Of a stretch of 64,000 nucleotides of DNA, positions 46,646 to 60,424 are shown one piece after another. The notes under the pieces were generated by a model. The model searched no databases and was not told where the DNA came from. It saw nothing but the letters and a program-made list of their open reading frames with translations. Location of the stretch: assembly GCF_040939455.1 (NCBI RefSeq), contig NC_134104.1:139226501-139290500 (forward strand). The letters are read 5' to 3'. This DNA comes from Microcebus murinus. Its lineage: Eukaryota; Chordata; Mammalia; Primates; Cheirogaleidae. The position numbers were made by a program, and so were the translations under genes. Numbering within the stretch: position 1 is the first letter of the stretch; the number at the start of each line of letters is the position of its first letter.

Positions 46646-46649
46646 CTTC

Positions 46650-46977
46650 TCTTGTTCCACTGATACGGGTTATGGATAATGGAACATTGGCAGAAATGAT
46701 GCAAGTAGAGGCAGAGACATTTAAAAATATTCTCACATAGTTTGATCTTTTGTGATTTTGGCCTTCATTATGAAAAGAGCATGCCATAGATAGCACTTGT
46801 CCCAGAATGAGGAGATAGGCACAGAGCAGACCAGAATTCAACCCATAGCCCAAAGCAGAATTATCCCTGCTGACCCCCAACTCATGAATAAGAAATAAAT
46901 ATTTGTTATTGTAAGCCACTGAGATCTTTGGATTCTTTGTTATACAGCTTATTACAGTAATAACTGACTAATACACA
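46650..46977 (+). mobile_element. MLT1-like LTR, family X2
   Basis: 'cagaaatgatgcaagtagag', 'gaagagcatgccatagat'-like wording, an AATAAA-like signal ('agaaataaatatttg'), 'gtaagccactgagatctttg' and 'aataactgactaatacaca' give an LTR-like 3' end in sense orientation. Confidence 0.6.
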
Positions 46978-47149
46978 TGAAAAACAGGATGCCTAGGAGA
47001 TCAACAGTCACTCTGATAATGCAATCAAATCTTAAGTGCCTATGTGCTCAGAAGTAGGTATCTACTCATTCCTCCTCTAGAGTGGGTATCAGTGATATAC
47101 TCTACTCAGTGTTTCTCTCTTTTTCTTTGGGGGAATGTACTCTCTTTCC

Positions 47150-47308
47150 CTTGGAGATCTGTTCTTTGTCTCCCTTGCAAACCATGCATTAATAGTTCTA
47201 CTTAAGACCGACAACAATAGTACACAGTGGTGACACAGACTAGTCTAGTGATGGTTATGTGACCTAAGCGAGACCAATTAGAGCCTTCCCCAGTATTTTT
47301 TTAGTGTT
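47150..47308 (+). repeat. Old LTR-like repeat, part 1
   Basis: 'tctcccttgcaaaccatgc', 'atggttatgtgacctaagcg' and 'agaccaattagagccttccc' look like the middle of an MLT-type LTR. It resumes after the Alu, at 47678-47945. Confidence 0.4.
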
Positions 47309-47321
47309 GAAGCCACAAGGA

Positions 47322-47664
<343 letters not shown>

Positions 47665-47677
47665 GAAGCTACAAGGA

Positions 47678-47945
47678 GCCATGTCCCCTCTCTCTGCATG
47701 GACAAGGCCTGTTGACAATAGGACAGAATAAAACAAACACTCAGAAGAAAACAAAGGTTCTAGACAAAAACAGTAATTTCCCAGTGGGTCCCATTCTCGC
47801 TTCTTATCCTACCTAAGCACATACCTGACCTTCCTACCACATACCTACCTAATACCTAATATTAGCCAATGCAAATTCCCTTTCTTGCCTAAGGAAGTTC
47901 AAGCTGGGTTTCTGTTCCTTAAAACCAAGAATCTTGACAGATATT
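47678..47945 (+). repeat. Old LTR-like repeat, part 2
   Basis: Ends 'gggtttctgttccttaaaac' and 'caagaatcttgacagata', a typical old LTR 3' end. Separated from part 1 by the Alu. Confidence 0.4.
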
Positions 47946-50870
47946 TTCTACTTTTTCTTCTGCTGCTGCAGTCATTGTTGACTGTCTTCTCTTCATCTTC
48001 CATCACAGCTTCCACCTACAGAGCCATGTCTTTGTTTCCTCTCTGCTTTCATGCCTCCCTCCTCTTGCTCTCTATGTATGTCTCTTACTCCAGCATCCTG
48101 AGAGGAGCCAGTCATGAACCTGGGTAGATCCAGACCGCTTCAAAGACTGCTGACCGTTGGTTATCTTCGAACCTAGAACCCAAGCCTACTCCAGTCATGT
48201 GTGGTCTCGATGGTGGAGGCAGCGAGGTAGAAATCATGATGTCATGTGTAAATGACTCTGCAGAAAGAGATTATGAGCTTGGCAGACACTCTGGAGCTTC
48301 CCAGAAAGGAGCATATAACTAGACTGTTCTTTCTTGACCTGTCCTCTTCAAATTGCTGCCCTCCGTTGATGCACGTTATTACTCTGTCCCTTTGTACAGA
48401 CAATGGAGGGCTGGCTAGAAAAGAAAGCAGACACAAGTTTCTCTTCAGAGGATGATACGGAAAGGGAAAATTTTTTTGAAAATAATTGGTCTGTGAGTTC
48501 CAACAATGCAACTAAGAAAAAGGAGGTTCTTTCTAGCTCCTATTCTTCCATGTTTCTGAAATCTTGGTACTAATTACTTCTCTCTGATATAAATTCTCAT
48601 CTGATAGTTCTTACTTTTAATATCTTCTCCCAAATAAAAAGTTGGAGATCAGATCATTCATTCATTTATTCAACAAATATTTATTTATTTATTTAAGTGT
48701 GCATTAGTGAAGCACAATTCACTTTGGTTTATAACTATGTCTGAATTTGTTAATGATGATTTAACCAATTATATATTTTTCCCTCTAACTTTTTATATTG
48801 AAAAATGCCAAACTCACAGAAAAGTTGCAAGAGTCATAAAATGTACAACTATATCCTCTTAATTTAGATTCACCAATTAACTTTTATTTATTGGAATATT
48901 ACTTACACTGTATCAGGCTGAAGTCATGAAGATGAACAAGACAAAACAAATGCTCTAGAGGATCTCAAGGTCTTCTCCAAGGGTTCCACAAAAACAAAAG
49001 GAGATCTGGTAGCAGATTGCATCAAGGATCTCGGATTCAGTTTGACTACAATGGAGCCCAGGGAACTGAGTTGCTAATAAACTCAGCTAGTGACTCTGCA
49101 AGAATGCCAGATTTGAGACTGCTGGTCTAGTAGAAGAGAGAACAAAGAAAGAGGAGCAATATGACAGGCTGAATTAAAGATATGAAAATGTTCTGTGGAA
49201 ACAGTGCAATCGGAAAGTTCATGTGAGGCTAATCAAAATTTCTCAAATAGAGCTGGATCCTGGGTGTGGCAGCCATTGTGAGGTATGTTTCCAGCAACCT
49301 CCATTTATGCACTCTCCTACCCTCCTCTTGCAGCAAATGTAATCATGGATGTGCACTGGGAACTCAAACTCCCATAGCTCCGGGAAATGTCTAGACCATT
49401 GATCAAGAAACCTCCTCGTGTATAGAAAAGGGTTAATATTTTTCTGTATCCCTTTCACAGGTTTGTGGTATGAATCAAAGAAAAAAAAAAAAAAAGCTTG
49501 TGAACATCCTTTGTTGTCTGGCAAGTGATTTATACACATAGAATAATTATCATCATCCTCAGTCGGTGGATCCGTTTTCACATTCACACCATCCACATGT
49601 GTCTGGGAGCAGACTTCCGCCAGCAGCCTTGTCCCAGAATGTGTGAAACAGCACAGAGCACATGCAACGTTTTTATTAACCTCACTTTGGATGATGCTGG
49701 CAACTAATAGTCATGCAATAAATTTTTATTGGCTAATTAACTGATAGACTTTTTCCAATCACATGAATCTCTCTGAAGATGAAATAAAGTTGTTTGACAT
49801 ATTTCTGGTCTTAGACCATTTCCCCTACTAAATATATGATCTCACAATAACAAGGAAATATTGATTCTTTCTCACAGAAGATATAAAACTGCCCTGAGCA
49901 ACACAATCTGAGGCGAGTTACCTGAAATTTCCTTATTTCATACATAGTGGGGGCCGAGCTCCATGTAAACCATTGATTTGTGGATTGGATTATCCTCATT
50001 GCTTTGTTTCCTAGTTCCTCAAGTCCCTTAATGTGGACAGAAAAATCAGATTCTGCCCAATTACTTTCCTGAGCTGGGCAAGCTCTCTCTGGTACATTTG
50101 CCACTACTGTATCTTAACCCACAGGATTTGTGAGTAAACCTGTTGTTGAGAAGTGTGGGTGGGATGTCTCACTGGTTTGTCTCTTGTTTCTTGTTAAGTG
50201 TCCTCAGAAGGGACACACATTGGAAGCCTGCTGCGTGTAATTAAGAGATAATTGTAGTGGTCTAGGCATTTTGTGCTGCTATACCATTAGTTTATTTGCA
50301 AGTAATGCCTACATGTGGTGAGGATGATGGCTTTAAAAATGAATATAGAATACATTTTGAATGATAAAATATGTGATAATTTGAAAGAGTACTTTACCTT
50401 GTTTTGCTAAGATATGCTACATTTTTTTGCTTGATGTTTTTAAATTAAGCTGACTTGCTTTGGTTTCCATGAGTGATCATCACACATTTTGCCCTACTAC
50501 ATACAGCCTTGGAGATTCTAACTTTTGATACTGTAACTTTTCTTCCTCAGAGATGTGGGTAATGCAATCTTTGGACAACCGAATATGATTAAATGCATTC
50601 TAGGACAGTGAATAATGATTCCCAATGAATTTTAGAGCAGGCCTATTCAATTTTATTAACATTAGCTAGAAGAAGAAATCGTCTGGTATTATCCTGAGTG
50701 TGACTTTTCGCTATTCCACTGTATGATGAATGCTAGTGAGTTATTTATGGGAAAAAAAATTCCTAAACCAATATAATGAAAACATTATTCATTTCACTGA
50801 ATGGTGGATGGATAATAAGTCAAAGACTAAAGGCCAACGTTTGGGGCGTTGCTTAAAGTAAAATATTCAC
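47946..50870. other. Mostly single-copy sequence
   Basis: Nearly 3 kb with no recognised repeat beyond a short L2-like ATTCATTTATTCAACAAAT patch near 48655-48685 and an A-run at 49481-49495. No coding evidence; open frames up to 117 codons carry no domain. Confidence 0.4.
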
Positions 50871-50961
50871 ATGATTTCTGTTTCATGATTGTTTTCTCCA
50901 TTGAACTCTATGCTATCTGTGTCTGGGCTCTTTCCAGTAAGGTCTATAAGGATCTCTAGCA
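50871..50961. repeat. Local direct repeat, copy 1
   Basis: About 90 bp that recurs at 52008-52103 in the same orientation. Shared text includes 'ttctccattgaactctat' and 'ggctctttcca' followed by a 'taag.tctata' block. About 85% identical by eye. Confidence 0.85.
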
Positions 50962-51580
50962 AGTTCTAAAATGGTGAGACTGAGCTGTGCACGCAAACAT
51001 ATACCCCTTTGACGTGCCAAACTAGGTTGTTGTCTCATGGAACTGTGCAGAGGTATTGCGATGACTCACTTAGACTCCTGACATAAGTAGAGGTATATGG
51101 AAAATTGACAAGATACCTCAGAAGAAATTCAGTTTGCATCGAACATAATTGTATAAACTTATCATCCTCTAACAGTGCTCATCTGAGTAAAACATTTTAT
51201 TCATTTATTTATTTTTAGCTTTTAGAGATGACTAAAAAAGGAAGTAACGTCACTTCACTTTTTTTAAAAAAAGGCAGAACTTTCTTTGCTCTTTTGCAAT
51301 AATTATACCCCTTCATGATGGTAATGGCTACCATAAATAGCATAATCTTAGAATTGTCATTATTATCAAATATTTATGACATCCTTCTTCACAGTACTGA
51401 TAGATTGTGGAAATTTATAGAGTTGATTAGAAACAGCCAGAGTTCTCAATAGTTTATAATCTAAAGACAGAGATAATTCAGAAGAACATAAAAGATACTA
51501 TTATCTTGAAGCTTACAATGAATGGCATGATCTACTTATTCCATATTTCTCACATCTCATTGTCCTTCTAATGTCTCCTA
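50962..51580. other. Unassigned sequence
   Basis: No feature recognised. Confidence 0.4.
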
Positions 51581-52007
51581 TCCTAAATATGCTCTCCCAA
51601 AAATCAGCCCCTGAGAAGAATTTGGGTTCAAGTAGTTTATATGGGGGGTGATCACCAGAAGCGAGTATGAGAGTAGGACAATGAGACAGGAAAGGAAAGA
51701 AAACAAACAAAGGGGGTGTTAATTAGCATGTTACTGCTGTGGGCAACAGGGGCTCAGTCCTGCCACAGACCTGCTGAGAGACTGCGTAAAACACATCTCA
51801 GAATTGTCAGAAAATGTGGATATTTATGTCCCTACATGGTTGAGGGTTGCAATTGGGGGTTTAAATCCCAGGCAATGCAGGCACCCTCCTCACACAGGCT
51901 AAGCACAATTCCACAGCCAGGAAAGGTCCTCTGGCAGAGAGATGCAGGAAAAAGGAAGCTGTTTTGCAGGAGGGAGGAAACTGTTTGCACTTAGAGCAAA
52001 ACAATGC
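51581..52007 (-). repeat. Possible old LTR-like repeat, antisense
   Basis: 'caagtagtttatatgggggg', 'gatcaccagaagcgagtatg' and 'gcctgccacagacctgctg'-like wording resemble an antisense mammalian LTR region. Weak. Confidence 0.3.
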
Positions 52008-52103
52008 ATATAATCCTGTTTCATTATTGCTTTCTCCATTGAACTCTATTCTGTTTACGTTTGGGCTGGGCTCTTTCCAATAAGATCTATAAAGGTCTCT
52101 AGC
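52008..52103. repeat. Local direct repeat, copy 2
   Basis: Second copy of 50871-50961, with an extra 'gggct' unit in the middle. Confidence 0.85.
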
Positions 52104-52342
52104 CAGGGAACTCTGGCTAGAGTCTTCACTTTAAAGTGGAACCCTCACTGAAGCTGCAGGTGACCTGGGGGGTTGGAGGGGCAAGCAGAGGTGAAAAGGG
52201 CATTTATAACCTCTGCTACAACTCCTTTTCCATTTGGGCAGAAGTTAGTCCTGACTCAAGCCATCATCAGAATACCTAGGATTCAAACCATTTTTACCAC
52301 TGTTTTAAGATACCATATAGTTTGCTTATATTAAAAATCATG

Positions 52343-52585
<243 letters not shown>

Positions 52586-52595
52586 AAAAATCATG

Positions 52596-53250
52596 TAGTG
52601 TTTAATTTAATCTTGACAAACCTATCTTGATTTTAAATATCCCAGAAATCAGCACCCATCTCTGGATCATTTTTAAATCACTGTGTGATTAAAGTACATC
52701 GGTATTTTTTTCTTGTCATTTTGTTTCTTAAGGGCAATAGGTACCTAAGAAAAGAAATTAGCCATCTTATATAAGAACACAATTGCCTCAAAAGAATCAA
52801 AGTGAAACATATGCTAACCAAAATATTATTAAATATGTACTTTGGTGGCACCAAGCAATGGCTTATTATATTTCTGAGGTTCTGTCCATGCCAACCAGGC
52901 TCAATCAAGTTCAACTTAATAAAATCTATTTTTAATGAATGTCTCCATGACAGGGAATAGCCAGTTTGAGGGTTTTCCCCAATTTCTTAAAAGGTTGTAT
53001 GGGTAACCCAAAGATGCAGCACATTTTAAGTGAATAGGCCTGGCACAGACCCACCAAACAGGCAGCAGCATCCCATTCTCTGGAAATGGGACAAGACAAG
53101 GCATAAATGGATAAGGGTAATAACAAACAGAAATAAATATGGGGGTCTTTTATAGACATGTATGAAGACAGGACTATTCGAGTTAGAGCGTGTGAAAGAG
53201 GCAGAAGAGAAAATGGGTAAGTCAGGACAATGCCATTTCATCACTTAGAG
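52596..53250. other. Unassigned sequence
   Basis: No feature recognised. Confidence 0.4.
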
Positions 53251-53254
53251 CTCT

Positions 53255-53640
53255 GGCAAGAAACACTCAAACTGAGTAATTTGAAGAGAGTTTAATGAAT
53301 GGGTAATTTATACAAGTGTGAGCAGGATCAGGGAAACCACAATGGATAGTGTAATATTGGGGATAGTAACAGCAGGTAGGGGTTTCAGAACTTGAAATCA
53401 GAGAGAGAGAACTGTGAGGAGAGGGCCGCTTAACGGGAGCTGGATCAGTGTGTCAGCACCAGGGACACCAGGGGAGTAAATATCCTCAACTCGCCTGCCA
53501 AGACTTGCCACTGGACAAACCCAACAGGAAGCCAGAGGGCAAGGGACCATGTTGATTGGCGTAATCCGTGCAAGTCCGCCTCCAGGGGTATAGGGCACGG
53601 TACAGCGTGTCTCTGGAGGACAAGAAAGATATCCAGCACC
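53255..53640 (-). repeat. Mammal-wide repeat, family X1 (antisense copy)
   Basis: 'aagagagtttaatgaatggg', 'gagcaggatcagggaaacc', 'ggggagtaaatatcctcaac' and 'gaagccagagggcaaggg' are the antisense order of the repeat at 8275-8660. Confidence 0.55.
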
Positions 53641-55291
53641 ACTATCACAGGGGAGGACCTTGCTTAAGGGTTAGACAAGAGAGACCACCACTCCCTGGGT
53701 GTTCCTGCTCTTTCCAAGTTGTCCATATGCCGACTTAAGAGGAGGCAAGTAGAAGTCCGCCCTCTCACGAGGCAGTAAGGTGCCCCCTAACATCAGGTTC
53801 GAGACACACGATATTCAGTCACTACAATGACAGAGTGTCTGAAATGTCAGGACCCCATTTATAATCCTAAAGAGGATATGTGGCTCCCTATATTCTGTTA
53901 ATTTGCGACAGACTCAGAGACAAGAATCACCATAATCATAAATTAGTAGATTCTCCCCTGCATACCTGGACGTTTGTGGAATTTGACCTTGTGTTTCAGA
54001 AGCTTTTAGGAGTCTCCATGGTGCTCCCAGGCATAATTGCATTAGGCTGATAACAACTGCTTATAATGCTCTGGGGGGTGTGAATGATGTTCTATCACAT
54101 GGCTCTGCCTTAAGTTAAATAGTTTTTAAAAAAACCAAAAAAAAAAAAAAACGTATTAAGTGAAAGACACCCAGAGTTCTCCCATTCCAGGAACTTTGTA
54201 CTCATGGCTTCCACAATACCTGTTGTGGGAAGATGGGCAGTGGGTGATTCAGATGGGTTCTCCTCATCTGTGATGGTTTGCAGCACCTTTTCTCACAGGA
54301 GCATAAGAAAATTCTGTCTGTACATGCTTTAGGAGGCGGCAGGTAGTGCTGAGCCTCAGAGAGCCAGTGAAACTTAAAACTGTGACAGCAATTTCCCTTG
54401 CTGGAGAGGAACTCCGTCTTAGATAAGAAGCTGAGCACTCCTTTCTCCTGTGCCATATGGTGCTGCGGTATAATTTAAATTCAAAAAGCCAAATTTCATA
54501 GCCTGAGAATTGCAGTTGGTAGACACTCCTAATCACTTTACTGATGTAAGTAGGTACAGAGAAGCATAATAATTTAAGTGAAAACCATGCTTTCAGCATC
54601 TGATAGGAAAACCTCCAAATCTAATGTTTTGTATCTTCTTCAAAGGAAAGAGCCAGGAAAAAAAAAATAGATATCAAGGGAGCAGTCTAGGTAAATTGAT
54701 GCTTAGGAACAGGCTACACAAAGTTACTTTAAGAAGAAGCTGTACTGTACTGCTGACCAACTATTTGGACCCCTTTAAAGCGAGACTTATTATGGCAGGA
54801 ATTCTCAGATCAACAGAAAGAAATCCATTAAGCTCTAATTTTCACAGATCCTGATAGTGAAAGTCATAATTGAGAATGAGGAGGTGGGTAGGCAGCCAAG
54901 CTATTTTGACAGAGGAGTTTTTACTGAATAACTAAAGAATTCCAAGAAGCATTTCAGTAAGTGTACCTAGAAAAGGTAGGGCTGAGAATTCCAGCTCATG
55001 AGTCTTAGTAGAGATTTACAAAATATACTTTTTAAATTTTCATATCCAAGAAGGCAAGTTCTTAGAAATGTAAGAAGTCCCCTTTCCTCTGCGCTGAAAG
55101 GAAATGAAGTGTGAAGATGCATAATTTGGCCCTGAGGAGGTCTAAAGGAGGACTCAGTTTCCATTCCGAGCAACTGTGAGGGAAATAGGAAGCTTGAGAG
55201 GACAAAGAAATAAAGATCTTATATGCTCTGTTCAGAGAATGCTCCTTTCTGTACCAGTCAGTATTTCTTCAGTTGGAACAAAAGAAAAAGC
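53641..55291. other. Mostly single-copy sequence
   Basis: 1.6 kb without a recognised repeat apart from an A-run near 54135. No gene seen. Confidence 0.4.
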
Positions 55292-55543
55292 AGGAAGGAA
55301 AAAGAGAGAGAAGAAGGAAGGAAGGAAAAAGGAAGGAAGGAAGGAGGAAGGAAGGAAGGAAGGAAGGAAGGAAGGAAGGAAGGAAGGAAGGAAGGAAGGA
55401 AGGAAGGAAGGAAAAGGAAGGAAGGAAGGAAGGAAGGAAGGAAGGAAGGAAGGAAGGAAGGAAGGAAGGAAGGAAGGAAGGGAGGGAGGGAGGGAGGGAG
55501 GGAGGGAGGGAGGGAGGGAGGGAAGGAAGGAAAAAGAAAGAAA
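55292..55543 (+). repeat. Homopurine (GGAA)n/(GGGA)n microsatellite
   Basis: 252 consecutive purines on the plus strand. The body is (GGAA)n with a few AAAA interruptions, then a (GGGA)n block at about 55479-55521. All overlapping K/E/G/R-rich or S/F/L/P-rich open frames here are microsatellite artefacts. Confidence 0.99.
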
Positions 55544-55799
55544 TGAGCTTAAGTAGCAGGAGTAGTTTGCCTTCAGGTGCCCCCTGATCCAGAGGGGCTC
55601 AAAGATATCATTGGGGAAAGATTTATTTCTTTTCATTTTTCAACTCTGTTTATTCAGGACAGGCTCTATTCTCTGTCAGGCCCTCCTTTTGCATAGGTAT
55701 AGTAGAGAAAGCTCATTGTCCTCCGCTAGCGGTTCCCCCCTATTCCTTTGTAATAAAGCACCTAACCGTGGCTGAGCACTCAGCATCCTGATGTAAAGG

Positions 55800-56155
55800 C
55801 TATGTCTCCACGTCTCTGTTGCAGTTAAGCATAGCTGTGTGATGGATTTCTGGCCAGTAGGATACAAGTAGCAGCATCAAGAGCAATGTCCAGAAAGTGT
55901 CCTTGAAAGACCTTCCCAACCCTTCCTCCTTCCTGCCACCTGCAAGCCCATGCAGCCAACCTGGACCATCAGGTAGAGGCCAGGCCAAGAGAGAAGGAGA
56001 CACTCCCTGATGACCACGGAGCCTCTGCACAGGTCTGGATTGCTTACCTCCAGGCTTTGTGACGTGAGAGAAAATACATTTCTATCTTATTTAGGTTATT
56101 GTTAAGTTTGGGGTTTCTGTCTCATAGCAAAATCTAATCTTAATTGCTACCTGTA
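55800..56155 (+). mobile_element. MLT1-like LTR
   Basis: 'gtgtgatggatttctggcc', 'agcaatgtccagaaagtgtc', 'cttcctcccttcctgccacc'-like wording, 'gacgtgagagaaaatacatt' and 'tatcttatttaggttattg' follow an MLT1 sense order. Confidence 0.55.
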
Positions 56156-56164
56156 GCAAAATGC

Positions 56165-56370
56165 TTACCACAGCTCCAGACTTATATCCTAGGAGGTAAA
56201 AGTCCTGCTGTAAACCACGCCTGCCTCTTTCTCTTTCAGTGGGAAATCTCAGTGGCTCTGATTGGGCCATGGGGTCATTCCCTGAACCAATCACTGTGAC
56301 CTGGGGTTCCGACAGGTGTAACTGAGACAAGCGGACTCCACGAACTGGGTGCAGTTTCTCTCCACCTGAA
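56165..56370 (-). repeat. Mammal-wide repeat, family X3 fragment
   Basis: 'gtggctctgattgggccatg' and 'ccctgaaccaatcactgtg' match the promoter-distal part of the same family as 44616-45065, in the same orientation. Confidence 0.45.
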
Positions 56371-56590
56371 ATGCACACAGTGAGAGTTGGGAGGCAGGAG
56401 GATTCTCAGAAGGGAAACAATATTCACTATGCTTCTCAAGCCAGATTTCCCTCCAATTTTCTGATTTCTATCAAACAGATGATCATTCTTCTAGGTTCAC
56501 AACACTTTAATATGTCATCCGCTGTCCCTTTATATGTAATACTGTTACCCTGTCTCTTGTGCTCAATATGGTCTCTTCCCCAACACCTAA

Positions 56591-57066
<476 letters not shown>

Positions 57067-57209
57067 TTATAAACAAAATAGTTAAAAATACACAAATCAA
57101 TAAAATAATTGATCAGCACTCTTTTAAAGTGTCAGTGTCACGAAAGACAAGAGAGACTGAGTAACTAGTAGAGATTAGAGGAGGTGAAGGGGACTTGACA
57201 ACCGTGGAG

Positions 57210-57735
57210 GATGGAGACTAAAGTGGCCAGCCGTGGTCCCAATTCCTGGTGTCCCTGCTCCTATGTGATCCCCTCCCCTCGGCTTGCTTCCAACCGGCAG
57301 AATATGGCAAAGGTGATGGGACATCATTTCTGTGATTTGTGTTACGTTAAACAAGACTCCCTATTGCTGACGGACAAGCTTAAGAGCTCTCTCTTCCTAG
57401 CTGGCTTTGAAGACGTAAGTGGTCAGCTTGGGAGGCCCACCTGGCCAGGAACCGAGAGCAGCCCCTAGGGGCCAAGAGTAGCCACCAGCCAATAGCCGGA
57501 AGGAAGCCAAGGCCCTCAGTCCTACCCTCAAGGGAATGAACACCTGAGCGAGCTTGGAAGCCGATTCTTCCCAGGCTAGCCTCCGCGTAAGACTGCAGCT
57601 GGCTTTGCATTTTGGTCATGGCCTGTGAGAAGCCGAAGCAGAGGATCCAGTTAAGCTGTGCTTGACGTCCTGACCCACAAAAACTATGAGACAGTAAATG
57701 TGTGTTGTCGTAAGCTTCTACGTTTGTGGCAATTT
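57210..57735 (+). mobile_element. MLT1-type MaLR solo LTR
   Basis: Long sense MLT1: 'atatggcaaaggtgatggg', 'tcttcctagctggctttg', 'gggaggcccacctggcc', 'gagcgagcttggaagccg', 'cctgacccacaaaaactatg', 'gagacagtaaatgtgtgttg', 'gtttgtggcaatttgtg'. An antisense 155-codon open frame (57380-57847) covers it and is a chance frame. Confidence 0.9.
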
Positions 57736-58822
57736 GTGAAAATGACAAAATGTTCATCGAGACAGAAAAGAAGGCCGTGGAAAATGTGACGCTACACCTA
57801 CCTGTCGGATGCCCTTCTTTCCCTCTGGTGCAAGCCTGTCTGCTCATGTCAACCCTTGAGTGGCACCGATTCCCTTGGCAAACACATTTCTTATTTTCAA
57901 TCAGTCGTTTGATATTTCACAGCTGTAGTCAGTTGTAGTTTTGTTTTCAGTTATCATGGTTATTCGAAAATGATGTTTATATAAAAGATCTCCCCTCCCC
58001 CCCTGGAGATTTATCTTACTTTTGCCTCTCCAACAGCGTCTGCCCATAACTACATCGCTTTCTTTCTCCCTCCCCTCCCTCCATTCTTCCTTTCCTCTCC
58101 TCACCATCTCTTTTCCTCACTTGGTTTGGAATTTTTAAGGAATGCAGAAACCTCCAGAATCAGAGCAACGAGGAGTCTGGTGCTGTTATTGTTTTTTATA
58201 CTATGGAAAGCAACACACAAAACCTACCCCCACCTCTTCAAACTTTTAGTTGTGCAATGCTTAGACCCCATCCGCAATTAATCACTTTCCTCTACTCAAA
58301 TCTCTACAACAGCATCTCAGCCTAGGGTAAAATGTGCCCACGATTTTGTACTTTCTTGACCTCAACAGGGCTTTATAACTTCAAAGGAATTTTGTAACTA
58401 CTTTTTAAAACACAGATGAAAGTATACAACTTGGCAAAGGAAATGAACATAGAGATTCACAGTTGTTTAAAAACAGTTCATTTTATAGACTACTGCTTGG
58501 AAAATAAATAGCTCCAATGAAAACCTGGACCCCAAACAAAACCAGAATAATAAATGATGCTATTGACTTCGTGAAAATGTACTGTATCTGGTTGAGAGAA
58601 GCATAAGTATTAGTTAAACATCTTACTTTATCCTGGTCTATAGAGTTAAAAACCTCTTAAACTTACTAGAAGCAATCAGGACTATTTCTTGCTTGATACT
58701 TACTCTGAGCGTTATGAATTCCTGTGTAGATCCTAATGTCAACAATATTTGGTCAGTGCCTGCTATATAATCTGTACTTGCATGCTCTGCCTTTGAGATG
58801 CTTAACTATTCCAGAAATTATA
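57736..58822. other. Unassigned sequence
   Basis: 1.1 kb, pyrimidine-rich near 58060-58130. No gene seen. Confidence 0.4.
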
Positions 58823-58835
58823 AAAACTTCTTTTG

Positions 58836-59181
58836 GCTGGGCGTGGTGGTTCAGGCCTGTAATCCTAGCACTCTGGGAGGCCGAGGGGGCGGGTGGATCA
58901 CTCGAGGTCAGGAGTTCCAAACCAGCCAGAGCAAGAGTGAGACCCCATCTCTACTAAAAATAGAAAGAAATTAATTGACCAACTAAAAATATATATACAA
59001 AAAATTAGCCGGGCATGGTGGCGCATGCCTGTAGTCTCAGCTACTCGGGAGGCTGAGACAGTAGTATCAATTGAGCCCAGGAGTTTGAGGTTGCTGTGAG
59101 CTAGGCTAACGCCATGGCACTCACTCTACCCTGGGCAACAAAATGAGACTCTGTCTCAAAAAAAAAAAAAACAAAAAAAAA
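58836..59181 (+). mobile_element. Alu (lemur-type, earlier form)
   Basis: Starts gctgggcgtggtggttcagg. Its linker reads ACTAAAAATAGAAAGAAATT, between the ancestral and later lemur forms. A-tail at 59158-59184. Imperfect target duplication aaaacttcttttg (58823-58835) versus aaaccttcgtttg (59182-59194). Confidence 0.95.
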
Positions 59182-59194
59182 AAACCTTCGTTTG

Positions 59195-59941
59195 AAGTAG
59201 AGATAGAACAAGGCCTCTCCTACTACTAAAGCAGAGGCACAAAATAATAATTACATGTAGAGTATAAAATAAATCTCTTGTATTTAAAGGGCACAAAAAT
59301 GAATAGAGAAAAATAGAGGAGAACTAAATTAAGGCCTTTCTTATACTCAAGTTACTACCAACCCTTCATTATTTTGGGGAAATAATGTACATCGAAAAAG
59401 ATTTGAATTTCTTATTTTGAAATTACTTACTTTTCAAAAGTAAATTTTACAGTGCACTCAGAACCCTGAGGGTTTTTCTTACGCATGTAACATAGTAAGC
59501 CTGTGGACTAATGGATTTAATGAATGCTCTCAATTTAGAGAAATAAAAACTTGAACTTCAAGCAGGAATAAATTTAATTTTAAAGCTGATGCTTCAGATT
59601 TGTTGGCATATCTAAGCAAGAGTTTATTCTCACAGATGTTTGGGTTCTCAATGTTGAAATGAAGGGGAGTTGAGTCGTGTGTGTCCAGGGGGGCTGCTGG
59701 CAGGTGGAGAAGGCTGCCCATGGCAAGTGGTCAAACTATTCATAGAGTGTTTTTAGTCCCAGACTCTCAGGGAAGGGAGTGAAGAGTTAATGGTGTGCAT
59801 TATCCCTGCACAGGGCCCCTGAGAAGTAGCATTTCCCAGACAGAAGGGAAGGAGTATCAGTACAAGGAGTATTGGGCTTCTAGGGAATGTTTTCAAGCCT
59901 CAGCAGCCTGAGAACAGAATAAATGTTTTCTTGCAGGAGTG

Positions 59942-59995
<54 letters not shown>

Positions 59996-60420
59996 AGTAG
60001 ATTAAATAAAATCTGTATTTTTAGTCCAGGTTTTACTTCATGATTCATGAATATACTAGACCATGTCTAAATATATTGCATTATGTACACAATCCACGAG
60101 GAGGGACTATCAAAATGAAATTTCATGTGTTGCTTGTCAAACATCTTGTTGCTTTACATTTTGTACCTTGCATGAAGAAAACACATAGGCACACACGTGC
60201 ACACATACACTTCTTTTGCCAATAAAGACCACACTGCTAAAACGCTTTCAACTGAACATGACTTTGAGTTGTTTTCCCAACAGTGGTTTGACGTTTGCAG
60301 TGTTACCCTCTCGTGTGGTTTGTCTCTGTGACCCAGTGCACATGTTTCCCAATTTTCTGGCTGAAGTTACATTTTGCAGCTGAAAAATGTTTTCTTCAGT
60401 GAAAAACTAAGTGGTTTGAT
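59195..60420. other. Mostly single-copy sequence with a GA repeat
   Basis: No gene or interspersed repeat recognised. It contains the (GA)n tract listed separately. Confidence 0.4.
59945..59990 (+). repeat. (GA)23 microsatellite
   Basis: 46 bases of uninterrupted GA dinucleotide. Confidence 0.99.
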
Positions 60421-60424
60421 GATA

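Noticed and set aside
55176..55636. Four long low-complexity frames (K/E/G/R or S/F/L/P repeats)
   Set aside because: They translate the GGAA/GGGA microsatellite in several frames and both strands.
57380..57847. 155-codon open frame on the minus strand
   Set aside because: It is almost entirely the antisense of an MLT1 LTR.
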